Assembly: GCA_030248225.1 (NCBI GenBank)
Contig: JASANE010028061.1
Location: 57,296-121,295, forward strand
DNA length: 64,000 nt
Source: Trileptium ribeirensis
Lineage: Eukaryota; Nematoda; Enoplea; Enoplida; Thoracostomopsidae
Reading direction: 5' to 3'
Made by a program: the position numbers and the translations under genes. Shown piece after piece: positions 1-12,648 of this stretch (the first letter of the stretch is position 1; the number at the start of each line of letters is the position of its first letter). A model generated the notes under the pieces. It saw only the letters and a program-made list of their open reading frames with translations, was not told the DNA's origin and ran no database searches.

Positions 1-795
1 CGTCATGGTTCCTCTACCCAAAATTAGAAACTTTGTTCTGACGTTCTGGACTTCTGAAAAGTTTCACTTGGGGGTTTTCGGGCATGTTAAACTCATAGCT
101 GGGGTTGATTTTACTCTACTATCAATGGCTCCATGTTTACGAGGGTATGGCGTCCACCTTGGTTGGGGCCAGAAGTCAAAATGGGGGTTTTTCACCCCAT
201 TTTAGTACCCTTAACGAAACCAGATTATATTTATCTTAACTTTCGAATTTTTTTCTCTGGTTTGTTTTATATCATAGTGAAATGATAAATGCTGATTTTT
301 GTTTTTCGATTAAGACTCCGGTTCTGGAGTTATGGGGTTTGAGGTATGGCACCCTCGCGGTTCATCTACCCAAAATTCGAAAATTCGTTTTGCCGTCCTG
401 AGCGGCTGAAAAGTTTCACTTAGGGTTTTCGGGCATGGTAAACTCATTGCAGGTGTTGGTTTAGTCTGCGAACCATGGTTCCATGGGTACGATACGAGGG
501 TATGGCGCCCCCTTGGTTCGGGGTCAGAAGTCAAAAACAGGGTATTTTACCCATTTTAGTACCCTTCACGGAAGCAAGGTTATTTTATCTTAACTTTCGA
601 ATTTTCTCTGGTTGGTTTTATTTCTCATTGCCGCTGTTGATTTTGTTCTGTGAATCATGGGTACGGGGGTATGGCACCCTCATGGTTCATCGATCCACAA
701 TTCCTAATTTTACTGTGACGTCCTGGGAGGCTGATAGCTTGGACTTGGGGGTTTTTGGGATGCGAAACTTATTGCCGGTGTTAGTTTTGTTCTAA
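1..795. repeat. Degenerate tandem repeat, about 325-355 bp period, 2.3 copies
   Basis: Blocks starting near 4, 360 and 683 share the order 'CATGGTTC.TCTACCC', 'AGTTTCACTT.GGG.TTTTCGGGCATG' split by small changes, and 'TTTAGTACCCTT'. The short open frames across it follow the repeat and show no protein family. The array runs off the left edge, so the copy number is a minimum. Confidence 0.7.
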
Positions 796-927
796 CTTAT
801 GCGGTATTGTGTGATATCCACATATAGCGTATCGACGTATGCTATCGAGAGCTGATTGGCTGTGCATACAGAAGGCGTAAGTGTACCTATGCTTCACTAC
901 CTTCTGCAATCTCGGTAGAGATACTAG

Positions 928-1402
928 TATAATAGTAATCGTAGATCATCAAAATTGCCATTTTAGCTCCCAAAAGGCTTAGTTTAGGCCATTTTGGTGT
1001 TATGAGACCATACTTTTGAATCCATGTCACGTAAAGTGATATAAATAGCTGAAAATGGTTGCTGTGTGAGGAAATAGTGATTTTAGCTGTCGACATAGCA
1101 ATCATAGATCATCATAATTGCTATTTTTGGTCCCAAAAGTCAAAATTGCCATTTTGGGTCCCAAAAGTGTCAGTTTGAGCCGTTTTGGTGGTATGAGCAC
1201 ATAATTATTTATCCTATGTCATGTAATGTGATATATACAGAATATACGATAGTTGAAAATGGTTGTTGTTGGTGATGGGAAGATTGACTTTGGCTGCGAA
1301 TATAGTAATCATAGATTATCTGAATTGCCATTTTGGGCCGTTTTGGTGATATGAGACCATATTATTTATCCTATGTCATGTAAAGTCATACAGATAGCAG
1401 AA
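928..1402. repeat. Degenerate tandem repeat, about 165-207 bp period, three copies
   Basis: The phrases 'ATAGTAATC.TAGAT.ATC', 'TTGCCATTTTGGG', 'CCGTTTTGGTG.TATGAG' and 'CCTATGTCATGTAA' recur near 933, 1095 and 1302. No coding signal is seen. Confidence 0.7.
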
Positions 1403-2150
1403 AAATGCTTGAAAAGAATTGAAGACATGTATACTTGCCGCTGGCACAAAAATGAGTTTGAATGCAGGAAACAATGCCCTTAGCGGGCAAGGAAAAGAAA
1501 CCCCTGGGTGGAAAAAATTCTTCTTATACCGCTGTATTGGAAAAATGTTATTTTTATAGTTTTATTATTATAGTAGTGATCAATCTGAATTTATTGCGAC
1601 AGCCAGTGTATTGGAAACATGGTTTGATTCATAGTAAATGTTTTAATCGTCCATTCAGTCGCTAACGTCATCCCTGAACTAGGCTAGGAAAATCTAACCC
1701 CTGCTGTTTTCCTTTTGTTGTATCATTAGTTTTTTTTTCAAATAAGTAAATAAATATTTTTAAGTACATTGAGTCAGTAGAATGACCCTGTTCTAGGTTA
1801 AACGAAACCCCTGAAAGTGTTTAATAGTGTTTTTGTTACATTGAGAATATATTAAACATAGGTTATAACCCAGAAGTTAATGCTAATGTTTAGTATTGTA
1901 TTGTACAACGGAAAAACATGGGTTTGGCGTTGATTTTGTATAACAGGGTTTAATGAAGATAAAAATGTGTGAATGAATGCAATTATTCATTTCCGTTAAA
2001 GTGACCAGGCAAAACAAAGACGGGTTGTACTTAGACCATTTGCCTATCAAATTAAGTATGGATATTTTGTGTGAGAACATTTATTTATTGACAATGTGAG
2101 ATGATCCCCGTAGACATGCAGATTCAATAAAATTGTTTCGATGTTTCTAG
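1403..2150. other. AT-rich non-coding stretch
   Basis: I see no gene, RNA or clear repeat here. Its end has a pyrimidine-rich run and TTTCTAG that could be the splice acceptor for the next entry. Confidence 0.5.
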
Positions 2151-2256
2151 GCACAAACCAGCACAGAAATGGCTCAAGACCTACCTCACCGCCTTAGGCG
2201 TGGATGTCCAATACATGGCTTTAAAAAACCACATGTTCCAACGAAACCACTATTAA
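2151..2256 (+). CDS. Possible terminal exon of an unidentified upstream gene
   Basis: A TTTCTAG acceptor at 2144-2150 is followed by one base completing a codon and then an open frame reading HKPAQKWLKTYLTALG..., ending FQRNHY and a TAA at 2254-2256. An AATAAA polyadenylation hexamer follows at 2342-2347, which is the layout expected of a last coding exon plus 3'UTR. I do not recognise the protein. It does not match the expected La motif or RRM of the LARP4-like gene downstream, and its stop codon excludes a simple read-through into it. The evidence is only about 35 residues plus splice and poly(A) context, so this may be chance. Confidence 0.3.
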
Positions 2257-3077
2257 GGTTTTGACTCCATCCAATCGCCATTTTTATTTTTCGTGCGCTT
2301 CGCCGTTTTGAAATAATGTGAGTTCTGTTTTTGATGCAAATAATAAATTTTAGTAATTTACATTCGTGGTATATCTTACGGCAAAAAATATTAGAAGCAT
2401 ATTACAAGCATACCGTGCGACATGTTCCAATAATGCTAATCTTATTTTTAAGCAACGGATCTGTGCAATAGCTGTTTTATGTAATTAGTACTTTTAGGTT
2501 AACTCATTTATCGCTCCGAACGTTATCAGTCCAAACTGGCCGAACAATGCTACAGCTATGTTCAATTTGGGCGAAGTAAGTTGAAGCTTTGTAACGTGAT
2601 GTATGTAAGTGTGACGCGATATTGACGTTTCACAAACATTGTGTTTTTAACAGTGGAATATAAGTAAAATTCGGTGTTTTTGTATTTATCGATTGCGTGT
2701 TTTAATGACTTAGGTTGAATTTTCAAACCAGTATAATAAATACATAAAATAATTTGCAGACACATACTGAAGTACTTTTTGGATTAACGCGATGTAAAAT
2801 GCAGGTTTCTATTTTCTATTAAAATTCAATAATGCTAAAAAATTGACTTAGGTGCATTTGGGTTTAAGATATTGATTTGTACTGTAACCTGGTGTAGATA
2901 ATATTAAGCTTTATGTTTGTTAGAATGGAGCATAACATGTCCACCTAACTTTTTAGAAGTTTGCTTTTAATGTAAAATGTTCCATCGATTTTCGGGTAGA
3001 GAGGACAGTTTTGTCTAACCTAATAGTGTTCAATTCAATACCTTTACCTGATGATGACATGCGCCTTATATCTCGGC
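2257..3077. other. AT-rich non-coding stretch
   Basis: Apart from the AATAAA at 2342 nothing is recognisable. Reading frames are short and without family resemblance. Confidence 0.5.
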
Positions 3078-3385
3078 GTAGTGGCGGATTCAGGGTCTCA
3101 CGGTGAGGATGCACAATGGACTTATGTCAAACGGGCAGTTATGTTAAGAAGATACCGCCGATGCAATGCTTCCTCATAATTATTATTCTAAATTTGCCTT
3201 AAAATGTTTGTAATAGCGCTAAAAATTTTCGTGCACTTTAGGATGGAGTTTCGGTTACCCCTTGGCCTAACCTCCACCCAGACAATCTACCTACCTAAGT
3301 CGGCGGATGTATGTTCCGGCGAGAGGGGGGTCCGACCAATTCCACCTCCGGAGCTGCTGTTGTCTCGGCGGTTCAATTCTTATTC
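3078..3385 (+). mobile_element. Remnant of a dispersed hAT-like repeat, copy 1
   Basis: It starts TAGTGGCGGATTCAGGG, a terminal sequence of the CAGTGGCGGATCCAGG type seen on many hAT-related short elements. It shares scattered blocks with 41487-41845, in the same order: TGTCAAA.GGGCAG, GGTTA.CCC, and near the end GAG.GGGG.TCCGACC. No transposase is present. Its right boundary is uncertain. Confidence 0.45.
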
Positions 3386-4459
3386 GCAAATGATTCGCGA
3401 GAAATTAGCTTTTACGCTGTGTCCAGACTTACAATTGTTGGCTTGAGAATTTCACGAAATTTTACACAATAAAGAAACATAATTGCAAAACATAATTTGA
3501 CATTATTACATAATTACAAATATATAAATTATTCTCTGCTCTGCCTGGTGTCCTAAGCCAGGATATACTATGAGAGCCATCCGTGAAACCAACAGCAAGC
3601 AATATGTACACATCTAAGCACAAAAGGCTGAAAGCCTGCACTTTGTAACAGAATTTATTAGCAGACTCTATGTCTCCGAAACGGAAACTGGCCTGAGTCC
3701 AGCGTGGGTACAGCAAAAATTTTTTGGTTTCACGTAAAAATATTTCGGTCCAGACCCACCTGTGGACCCAATAAATCCTTGATTATAATACACGAGGTTT
3801 GATTTAGATGAAAAGGAACATAACGTTGTTTGAAATGGAAAAATGTAACATTATAGGTTTTGTGTGGTGGAAATTTTTTGCTCTCATGGACTTAGTATAT
3901 ACAAGACAAAATTTTCGTTCTTGTGCTTCGAAAGTTACCGTCAAGTTATACTGTTGCTGATGAGTCGAATAAATTTGCAAAGATGGTACTGGTAGGCTTT
4001 GAAGCGCCGTTTAGCCATGTGCATATAGCATGCAGCCTTGTGTGGTGGACGTCGATTCCCATGAGAGGAGCATGATATCAAGAAAGCTAATGAGTGCAGC
4101 GGCAGCAGAAAGTGCTATAATTGTTTTGTTTTATGTGCAAAGTTATGAATGCTTTATATTTTGCAACTCAGATACTAGCAATCAATGGTTATCAAGTCCA
4201 AAGCACATATCGTCCTGTTCCGATATCGTCTCAGCGTCGGAGCAGCGGCCGTAGCTCAAGATTTGCAGCGGGTCGCTCCGGGTAAGCGATGTTTTTAGTG
4301 TGTTTCTGGGCCAAATCGGCCAGATGTTCGGGTGCAGAATATTGTATTAAGTAAACATAACTAGTAACTCGCAAGCGAGGGTAAAACTAAGTGAACTTGG
4401 TTTCACCAAGTTGTAATTTTTTGAAATCACCTTGTAACAGGCTTTCTATTAGATGTGTA
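3386..4459. other. Non-coding stretch
   Basis: Short frames on both strands show no known domain. Nothing else is recognisable. Confidence 0.5.
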
Positions 4460-5640
4460 TACTACGCTAAGACATGTGTAACCATGAACTCATTGAAAAA
4501 CCTAAAACCTCGTCAACCCTAAACCCGTCGAAACCAACTGAAAACGCACGAAGTATTCGTGTTAATCTTTAGATACCCAAACCACCGTATCCAGTGTAGT
4601 GAGCAACCTATGCACACAGTACTCTCGAGAAATGAGTGTCTCCATTCGAACGGACAAATATCCATCATAAATCTAAATTAATTTATTCTCGAACTCTTTT
4701 CGAACAAACATCTAAAGGCTCTCGAACAAATTTAAATAAGCGCTCCAAAATTTGGAACACAATTTTGAATTTATCGACCGAACATAGAACGAACTTCGAG
4801 CGAACATCAAACGATCAGCACTCATTTCTGGCGAGCACTGTAGAATCTTCTTCATACCGTTTACGCAATATATAACAAAGGTACTGAAGACACATTATAT
4901 TCTAGCAATCCGGTTCGTTGACACTAAACCCGTTGAAAACATCTGAAAAGGTATAAAATATTCGTGTTGGACTCTAGATAACCAAACCATAATATTCAGC
5001 GTACCGAAAAACCTATATATATGGGCCACTCTTGATACCCTGTAAGCAATTAATAACGAAACAAATGAACACTCACCACATTTTGGAAATCGTGTTTGTC
5101 GACAGTATATGTAACTCTAGATAGCAAAACCGCCGTATTCAGCGTGATTGATAACGTAATAGACATTCGTTGTAAGGTAACCCACGCCACAACATGCCGA
5201 AATTTTAAAAATATCAATTTCTGGCAAAGCGTCGACGAATGATATTCATGCCGCAGCGGCCCAGGGAGTGGTCCCACAAAACTCTTTGTCAGGAAATTTA
5301 TAGATCTCGATGCGCTGATTCTGATGGTCTTGGTTTTGATACGAACGCGCAAGATATTGGCTGCGAAAGACTGGTATCCATATAGTCAAATTTGGCAAAG
5401 AACCCTTAGAAACCTGTTTTCGCCATTTTGATCCTAAAGATGGGGTCGGATCTGTTCGCTTTAAACTAAACGGCACATTCTCATCAGTTTTGCTATCGAG
5501 CAAAAAATTTATCGAATCCATCCATCCGACGATGACTTACTAATGACAGAACCAGGCAAAAACCAAAATTTTCACGATTTTCCCCCAGCACCCTCAGTGG
5601 AAACTCAGCTCGCTTTGTTCGCTCCGTTTCTGTGACACAA
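4460..5640 (+). repeat. Dispersed repeat B, copy 1
   Basis: The stretch aligns in order with 29490-32835. Shared landmarks are AACTCATTGAA.AAC.TAAAAC, AACAAATGAA.AC with CATTTTGGAAATC, CAGCGGCCCAGG.AGTGGTCCC (5255-5275), AA.GAACCCTTA.AAACCTGTTTT (near 5400), and CACGATTT.CCCCC.A.C (near 5575). It encodes nothing recognisable and is probably a non-autonomous or decayed transposon. Copy 1 lacks the two insertions that interrupt copy 2, but carries the MITE at 4617-4840. Confidence 0.65.
4617..4840. mobile_element. MITE of the CAGTACTC family
   Basis: Terminal inverted repeats are CAGTACTCTCGAGAAATGAG on the left and its near complement ending TTCTGGCGAGCACTG on the right. It is followed by TA. 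Ends resembling CAGTRCTCGCCAGAAAT recur at 8231-8403 and 40776-41032. TA flanks suggest mobilisation by a Tc1/mariner-type transposase. It sits inside dispersed repeat B. Confidence 0.65.
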
Positions 5641-8230
5641 TACTGCTTTGTGGCGTACGTCTGGGTAGCTTCAGACGTAATGTGAAAAATATATACATTA
5701 TTTTATTTTAACTTGGTTACTACGAGCATTTATTGGTAACGAGTCGCGTATTCACAATAAAATGAATGCTATTCGTTCAATGCTCGCTTGACGTTTGAAT
5801 TTTGTTATTTTGCTGTTTGAAACATGTTATTTCACTGCTCGCCAGATACTTGCTCACTGGAAACGCGACACTTATTTTTGGCGTGTACTGTATTTACAGC
5901 CGAGCCTGTTAAAACTATTGTGAACAAAAAACCATCTTAACAATACAATACCTACCGGAAGCGACTGTTGAGCTTTGAGCCAACAAATTTTGTGCGAACA
6001 TCGAACACTAGAAACAAAATTCTTGAAAATGACTACAGCATTTTTCTTGCGTTCTGTTTGAACAGTACTTGGATATTATTGAAAACAAATTCGTTATTAT
6101 TTCACACCTCCACTTTCGTAACCCTGTTTTAGGCATTATGTACATTATAAAAATAGCATTGAACCAGGAAGAGATCAAAATATTACAACATTGGTCGGGG
6201 TATCCGTTTTTGCTTCGGAGAGTTCCTCAAATGCGTTTTGTCTGTCTGTATCATCAAGATTTTATTTATTATAAATTTTGCTAAACAGCAAGGATAAGGG
6301 AAATTAAATGAGGATAATGATGCGGCAGAACTTATTAGCTACAATAAATTCTGGGCGGGGTAGTCGAACTTATGCATGAGTAAACTTAACTTGCGCCCAT
6401 CGACTATCCTATTTTGTAATAGCCGATAGCGAATCGCAAATCGCTGTTACGAAACAAATGCGGAAATTTCAACGGTTTTTGATAACAGAAAGTGATCAAA
6501 ATCAGAAACAAGTACCCAAAATTACACCTTATGTTCTAACAGATTTTGACGATTTTGAATTTGCAGTAAAAACTGTTATGTAATGCCTATCAGCTTTTGA
6601 TTTGTATGATTTGTATTTGTCGCTGTTTGCTAACAAATTCATCGTAATAGTGAAGTCACAAATTAATCGGTTCCTTCATTTAGCTTGTGTGTTCGCGAAC
6701 GAATCCAATCCGGTAGATTTTCTTCGCAAAAAATTCAAATTTGCCGGATTACTATCGCAGAGCTGTGTGTTAGCGAACAGTTTTGCGCCGGATTACGGTT
6801 TATGAAAAACGTTCGGTAACAGAGTTTTACCGAAATAGCAAAATAAGATTGTTGATGGGCGTGGGTTAAGTTTACTGTCGCATTACCCTGAGCATGGGTT
6901 ACCGTCAAGCTTTCTTGGGTGGTACAAACTATCAGGTCACCAAGAAGAAATAACATTAGCAGACGTAGCAACCACGGTGGCTCCGGGCATACATTTTTGT
7001 CTGAGTAGCCCTTTGCGAGATATGAACTAAAATTAAAAAATGCTCTCAAAAAGTGAAATTTTCAAAATAAATTGTGACAGAGCAAGTTTCTCTATTATGG
7101 GTGAATATAAGGCTATTTAATACGAGGGCCACGCATTTCGTGATGTTGGTGGCAAACAATGGTTTGCAAAATTTTTGGCACCTCCTGGTTGAGGCACCGG
7201 ACACATTTTTTTGCATTCCCCGTTAAAAACACTAGCTGTTGACATAAAAAGATGAATTAACGTCTCTGGTGTTTTTTGTTTATCATTTTGTTAACTGCTG
7301 TATCAATTTATTATTTCAATATACATCACTAAATGATTATAGAACGCATTACGTATACATAATTTGTTTAGTGTGAATTTAGCATACCATTCGACCAAGT
7401 ATCGGACACATTCGATCACATAACAAAACTTACAAACGTTCCATCTAGTGATCAATGTAACGTTTAGGGGCTTAAGTGAAACGTATGTCATGCCTTTCTC
7501 GATATGCTAAGTCTAAGATTTATGCACATCATATAAGATTCATACTAAGCTAAGCGGATCGCTGCTGCCCCTGCCTTGTCCCCACCCCCGAACTTCCTGC
7601 ACCAAGCTGTTGTTTTTCTGTTGTTGTTGCTGTTGTGTAACCGTATAACGTACCTGAAAGTGACATGGCCATATAGGTTATCAAACAAATTAGCATTAGC
7701 TTCTGGAAGGAACTATTATATCTTTACACTGGAATTAATATGCTGTGGGTTGTTTAAGTATATCTCAGCTTTCAAGTTTCAAGATTTTTTCACGTGTCTA
7801 TTACTTTTCTTATACAGTTACAGCGAAAATCTCTCAGTCTTCTATTTTATTTGATACCGATGTATTACTAATACACTATTGCCTCCATTTGTATTAAGAC
7901 ATGAGAGTATGCTTCAAAGTGTCGTTAAATATTATGACTTATATACAATGTTAAAATATTAATGTCACACCCATGGATTGTCGTCGGCATACAGGTACGC
8001 GTAGTAAAATACTCAAGTAGAGGTCTACAAACGTTTGTCACACGGCATTAATAGCGGCTAATGTATGACTCATGTAAAGGAGCTGCGGGTTCAGTATAAA
8101 TTACAATATTGAAGATAGTGTGCTACTTTCTAATCATTCAACCAAGCAAACGGTAAAGTTTAGAAATATAAATTTTTGTGGTAACGTTCTAAACGTTCCT
8201 TGAAAGTTCCTTCTTTTCCTGTTATGCTTT
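5641..8230. other. Long stretch without recognisable gene
   Basis: This 2.6 kb was searched for upstream LARP4 exons (La motif, RRM) and none was seen. Several short AT-rich frames exist without family resemblance. A possible degenerate relative of the CAGTACTC MITE ends near 5892 (GGCGTGTACTGTA) but its left end is unclear. Confidence 0.5.
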
Positions 8231-8403
8231 CAGTACTCGTCAGAAATAATTGTCACTGCCTGGAAACTCGTTTGAAATAAATTTGTTCTAAAATAGAATT
8301 TGTTAATTTTCAAATATAGTTTCGAAATCTCGAGCTGACCACTCGCTCGCGCCTCGCTGACACTCGGTTCTGGAAATGCACAACTCATTTCTGGAGCCTA
8401 CTG
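8231..8403. mobile_element. MITE of the CAGTACTC family
   Basis: The left end is CAGTACTCGTCAGAAATAAT. The right end is the near complement AACTCATTTCTGGAGCCTACTG, broken here as AACTCATTTCTGG plus AGCCTACTG, followed by TA. It is 173 bp with no coding capacity. The interior contains repeated CGCTCGC/CTCGCTGAC motifs. Confidence 0.6.
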
Positions 8404-8768
8404 TAGCTTTCGTAACTGCAATCCTGGGCAGAAATAAGTCAAAATAATCGATCGAAGTTTCGATCGACTTCGATTAAACCAAATTTCGTTCCATTTCCAT
8501 TTTAGCGCAAATAAATCCTTCCCTCCCCGCTCTGGCCTACCATCCCTCTGAGGGTACCACCCTACCCCCCCCTCCCGAGCTCCACACCCCTTTTCCAGAA
8601 TTGAGTGGAATTATCAAAAATGTGGTCGCGACGGGTGATCGTCACATTTTTGTCATCACCCCTTGACGACCTCCCATCTCCCTGTGATGTCGGAGCGTCA
8701 GTATTTTTGTCACGCTTATCATGCATATTATTGTTTTTTGGTAACTGCTTTGCAAAACCATGTTTTAG

Positions 8769-9272
8769 GCGAGGTGGATCGAGCACACATTACTCTCGGG
8801 GCAGTCAGTACGATCAGCATCAAAATGCAACAGGAGCTCCAGGCTGTTACAGCTCGGGTGTGGTGGACTCTGTAACGTACAGTAAGACTGTATCATCGAA
8901 GTCGAGCAAAAGTCCCGGTGGGCTCGGAGCCGAATCTCGGGGTGGTTCTCATCGAACACGAACCACGTCTGCTACAACACTCTCAGCAAGTGCATCTCCG
9001 TATAACACTTCAACTAGTCCGACAACAACGGTTTGCATTACTTCAACCGGAAGCAATGACGCTGTCAAAGCAGGGTCCAGCCAGCGCAACAGCGTGATGA
9101 CTCATTATCAACATTCATCGTCTCCCTCGTTTAATTCTCTGTCAAATTCGCCAGTGGCCGGAAGTGCCGGTTTGCTTCCAGCTGGCAGCAGTGCGGCAAC
9201 ACCGGGTGCTTTTCAATCGGGGCCATTTAGCGTTACCAACCGGGCGAATCGTCGTTTCAGTCCTCCTCATGG
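8769..9272 (+). CDS. LARP4-like protein, first exon in window (Ser/Thr/Gly-rich)
   Basis: The exon is bounded by TTTTAG at 8763-8768 and the donor GTAAAT at 9273. It carries one base of a split codon, 167 codons and two further bases (GG). It begins RGGSSTHYSRG and ends NRANRRFSPPHG, and is a low-complexity Ser/Thr/Gly/Asn region like the disordered segment after the RRM in LARP4-family proteins. The open frame continues 164 bp upstream of the acceptor to an ATG at 8605. I treat that part as intron because its composition changes abruptly to hydrophobic residues; an alternative start there cannot be excluded. The missing La motif and RRM must be encoded upstream of the window. Gene identity rests on motifs in later exons. 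Confidence 0.7.
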
Positions 9273-11698
9273 GTAAATTAATTATTCTTAACTAAATTAG
9301 TTGTGCATTTATTTACAGTACGACCAGAAATGAAGCGAGCAGTGTTTTACTTTTCTTAGGCCGTGTGATGGAACGTCGATGGACCATTGGATACTTCTGG
9401 CGGCTACTATACTTCACTAAATAATATTTAGCTATTATAGCTGTTTAAATATTTAGCTACTAAATAACATTTAGCTATAAATATAATATTTTGAATATTG
9501 TTAGGCAGAATTTTTATAGTTGCGAAAAGAAGGTTAGGTACTTTATATCACGTTAGTAACCTGTATAACTATTACACATGCTTGTCACAGCGCGATTTAA
9601 TCTTTTGGGCTTTTTTGTTCTCTGTTTTAAACTTACAATAATTTATTGGTATTCCTGTGGTTGCCCCTCCATAACATAGCTTGAGGCTTAAAATCAATAA
9701 TCAATTTTGACATTAATTTTTTAGTATTGTCGGTGTAATATAGAATAGAAGACTAGAATATGTCTATATAGATTGTTGAGTTGTTACAGGCGATGGAGCA
9801 TTTATATGACAAGCAGTGTGGTTTTGGTTGTGAAAATTGACTCTTATGTGACGTAACATAATGCCTCTTGAAATTCTATGATGTTCAAACTTTTGTAATT
9901 TGTATATTTTGACACATTTTGCGTGTTTATTTTCTTTGCTGAAAGAAACGAAGGGTTCTGAGTTTTAAAAATACTCTTAAAATCTCATTCACGTTTGTTT
10001 AGTATTGGGTTTAGTATAATTGTCGTTCTGAACTTCCAAGGGGCCTATGGAAGTTCCGTGCTGGACCCTCATAGTCATTGAACGTGGACTGGCCATGACA
10101 GCACTCTGTTCGTTTTGTTCCTTTTCGATTACAATATAGTATAGCTATACAGCACAGAATAGCCACTCGAGAGTTAACGTCATATGGTTGTCTTTAGCGT
10201 AGTTTAATTCATCGCTTTCTCGGTATTTTTCAGATTAATTAATACTTTTAACACAGCATGAAATTTTAGCACTTGCCGGGAATGACTCGTATTTCGAGCG
10301 AGCAAGTGGCTAATAGCTCCAGGCAATATTAAAAATTTACTAATAAAAGTGTAATTCAAAACGATTTGCTTACGAGCGATCTGCGACCAAGTGTTAAGCT
10401 ATCAACATACGTTTTTTCTTGAATACTGTACTTACGTTGTAAGGGTGACGTGTTATTGCGTTAGAGCTGGTGCTACCTTGCACTAATATGTAACATTTCG
10501 ATTTCCGCATATTAGCAGATGTTCTATAATCGTTGAAGTTCACCGAATTCTTCAGTAATGAAAGTGGAACGACGATTTTAGTACATATAACGTGGAAACA
10601 TTTTTAGGTTTAAATTGTAAAATGTTTTGAGTTCTACTTGGTGGTTGCGAACATTGGACAGTGTTTATAATAAGTATTTTAAAACCGAGTACTTTTGCAG
10701 AAAGAGTATAGGAATATTATGTGTGGATGAACAGAGACTGCCACCTAAAGCATTCTTTACGCATTCCCCAAATAACTTGGAATAGCCGCAGTTGAAGAAA
10801 GTAAGGTGATACGTTTTCAATGCTTGTAATTCGGTGTGGTTGCGCTGCATTATTTCACTATTTCAGGGCTCGTGGACTTCCTGATTCGTCGTTTTACTTC
10901 GGCAGAGCCAGATTCAGCGATCAAAATTTTCATTACCAAAAGTTAGTCGCGTCTAATACAACATTTAATGCAGTTTAATTATTTTACGTAACATTGTTAA
11001 ATTTGTGTAACCTTCTAGTTTATGTATCATCACGGACAAAATTAAGGGCACAAAACGAACGTAGACGGGCGAAATTTCATCTGTCCTTGTCCAGTCGAAA
11101 CTGCACCCTTTCTAGCGTTTAGTTGCAACGTCATCCATTCACGTTTAAACGAACAGACGAAATCGCGAAATTTCGTCTGTTCTTGTTTAGTCGAAACTAC
11201 GCCCGTCCTCGTGTTTAGTTGCAACATCATCCATTCAGGCTTAAAAGAACAGGCGAAATCGCGAAATTGCGTCCGTCCGTGTCTGCGCCAAATTTTATCC
11301 ATGACTGCATATGTAAACTTAGACGAATCATTCCTAATCGTTTTTGCTATCATTGAGATTTACGGCAATGTTAAATCATACACGTAATATTGCCGTAACC
11401 ATTTTGTTGCAATCGGTGTAACATTGTTTTTTTAATATTACGTGTGCTAATTCCTTCGTTCTTAAATTATATGCTCTTAAGAGTTTTTATTATCATTGAG
11501 ATTCACAGTAATGGCTAAAAAATCATAGTAACCGACGTAATATTGTCGTAACCATATTGTAACAATTGAGTAACATTGTTCGTTTTTAAAAAATGCTGTT
11601 CGGCCTTAATGCTATTAGTCGTTAAGTTTTTATTATTTGTATGAATGCTAAATAATGTACATAATATAATGTAACACACGATAATTTTTTTATTTTAG
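9273..11698 (+). other. Intron 1 (in window)
   Basis: It starts GTAAAT and ends ATTTTAG. It contains one MITE (11028-11307) and otherwise AT-rich sequence. The repeated phrase CATTGAGATT.AC.G.AATG near 11353 and 11496 suggests a small duplication. No gene is seen. Confidence 0.65.
11028..11307. mobile_element. MITE of the CAGTCACGGACAAAAAT family
   Basis: It runs from CATCACGGACAAAATTAAG to ATTTTATCCATGACTG, imperfect inverted ends of a family also seen at 17049, 22644, 33009 and 37657. The interior contains a direct repeat of about 95 bp (AGTTGCAAC.TCATCCATTCA twice, at about 11122 and 11217). Confidence 0.5.
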
Positions 11699-11801
11699 CA
11701 TAAGGCCAAGAGGTTATAGCAGACCGTACTCGCGCGGTGGAGGTCGCTATCGTGGAGGTGGCCTCGAAAGAGATGCAGCTAACAGTTTTGTTTGGAATTC
11801 T
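11699..11801 (+). CDS. LARP4-like protein, RGG-box exon
   Basis: Acceptor TATTTTAG ends at 11698 and donor GTAAGT starts at 11802. The incoming base C completes a Gly codon with GG from the previous exon, and 34 codons follow, ending in phase 0. The peptide reads RPRGYSRPYSRGGGRYRGGG and then LERDAANSFVWNS. The RGG/GRG cluster is a classic RNA-binding low-complexity motif, and LARP4 and LARP4B have an Arg/Gly-rich stretch in the corresponding place between the RNA-recognition module and the FPPLP block. The perfect phase match at both junctions supports the exon strongly. Confidence 0.8.
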
Positions 11802-12231
11802 GTAAGTTAATACCACATTAGCCCAGACATTCGCGATATACGCTAACATTCAGCTTCTTTCAGTCTTTCATAAAATATTGTTCATAGCTTTTTGCTCATA
11901 ATAGTGATTTACGCATTTCTAGTAATTTAATCATTCAATTAAGGTTCGATCACGCGTTCAAATTTTTCTCTTATTGTTTCAGTAATGATAGAAACTCAAA
12001 CGTACAATATTCGTCAGATGAGATTGTCACGTTTCAAACAAATGCACATCGAACAAGTCTCGAAGAAAATTTGGAAGTCAGCGACGATATACATAAATAT
12101 ACGCTCACATTCAGAAGACATACACAGAAACATGTACAATACACACAGATTTTACCGTAACGAAATATACGCAAACATACACACAGCTGTATGTACAACT
12201 AAGGGAGATATACACCACGTGAAATATATAT

Positions 12232-12599
12232 CTGGACTGTCCACAGCCCTCCGAAAAGTGCATGGGGGAACTTCGGCGGGGCCCATGTTCATTCTCGGGG
12301 GAAAATTAAAAGTGGAGGGATAAATTTTGCGCAAAAATACTAAATATTTCCATATTTTCATGTATTTTTGCTACCGTGTAGGTATTTTCAAGCTAAAAAC
12401 GATATTTTAGCATTATAAATATTGGTAATTAATGTTTAAAAACAATTTGCAAACAAAAAACATAAGTTTTTAGACAAAAAATTTTTGGAATTAGTTGAAT
12501 ATGAGAAGTTTCGGCCGAGTGGGGGGCCGACATGGGTGAAAATCTCACGAACATGGGGGATGTGGAAAGTGGGGAGTCCCCCCACTGTGGACTGGCCAG
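12232..12599. mobile_element. Foldback element with CTGG ends
   Basis: The left end CTGGACTGTCCACAG pairs with the right end CTGTGGACTGGCCAG. Flanks are alternating AT on both sides, so the target duplication cannot be resolved. The interior is G-rich in short runs. Related ends occur at 14633-14976, 15421-15772 and 34836-35255. Confidence 0.55.
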
Positions 12600-12648
12600 T
12601 ATATATATGTACATATATGCACAGAGAGACATGGACACGTGTAGACAG

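Noticed and set aside
5700..5892. Further CAGTACTC-type MITE
   Set aside because: Only the right end (GGCGTGTACTGTA) is clear; a matching left end could not be placed.
8605..8768. ATG and open frame continuing upstream of the first LARP4-like exon
   Set aside because: It has a sharp change in composition at a good acceptor; more likely intron than an alternative start.
1..8768. La motif and RRM exons of the LARP4-like gene
   Set aside because: Searched for by eye in all frames upstream; nothing convincing. They are presumably outside the window.
11985..12323. Open frame after a good acceptor (TTGTTTCAG at 11983)
   Set aside because: Joined to the preceding exon in phase 0 it gives an immediate TAA; the frame itself is a CA-repeat translation running into a foldback element.
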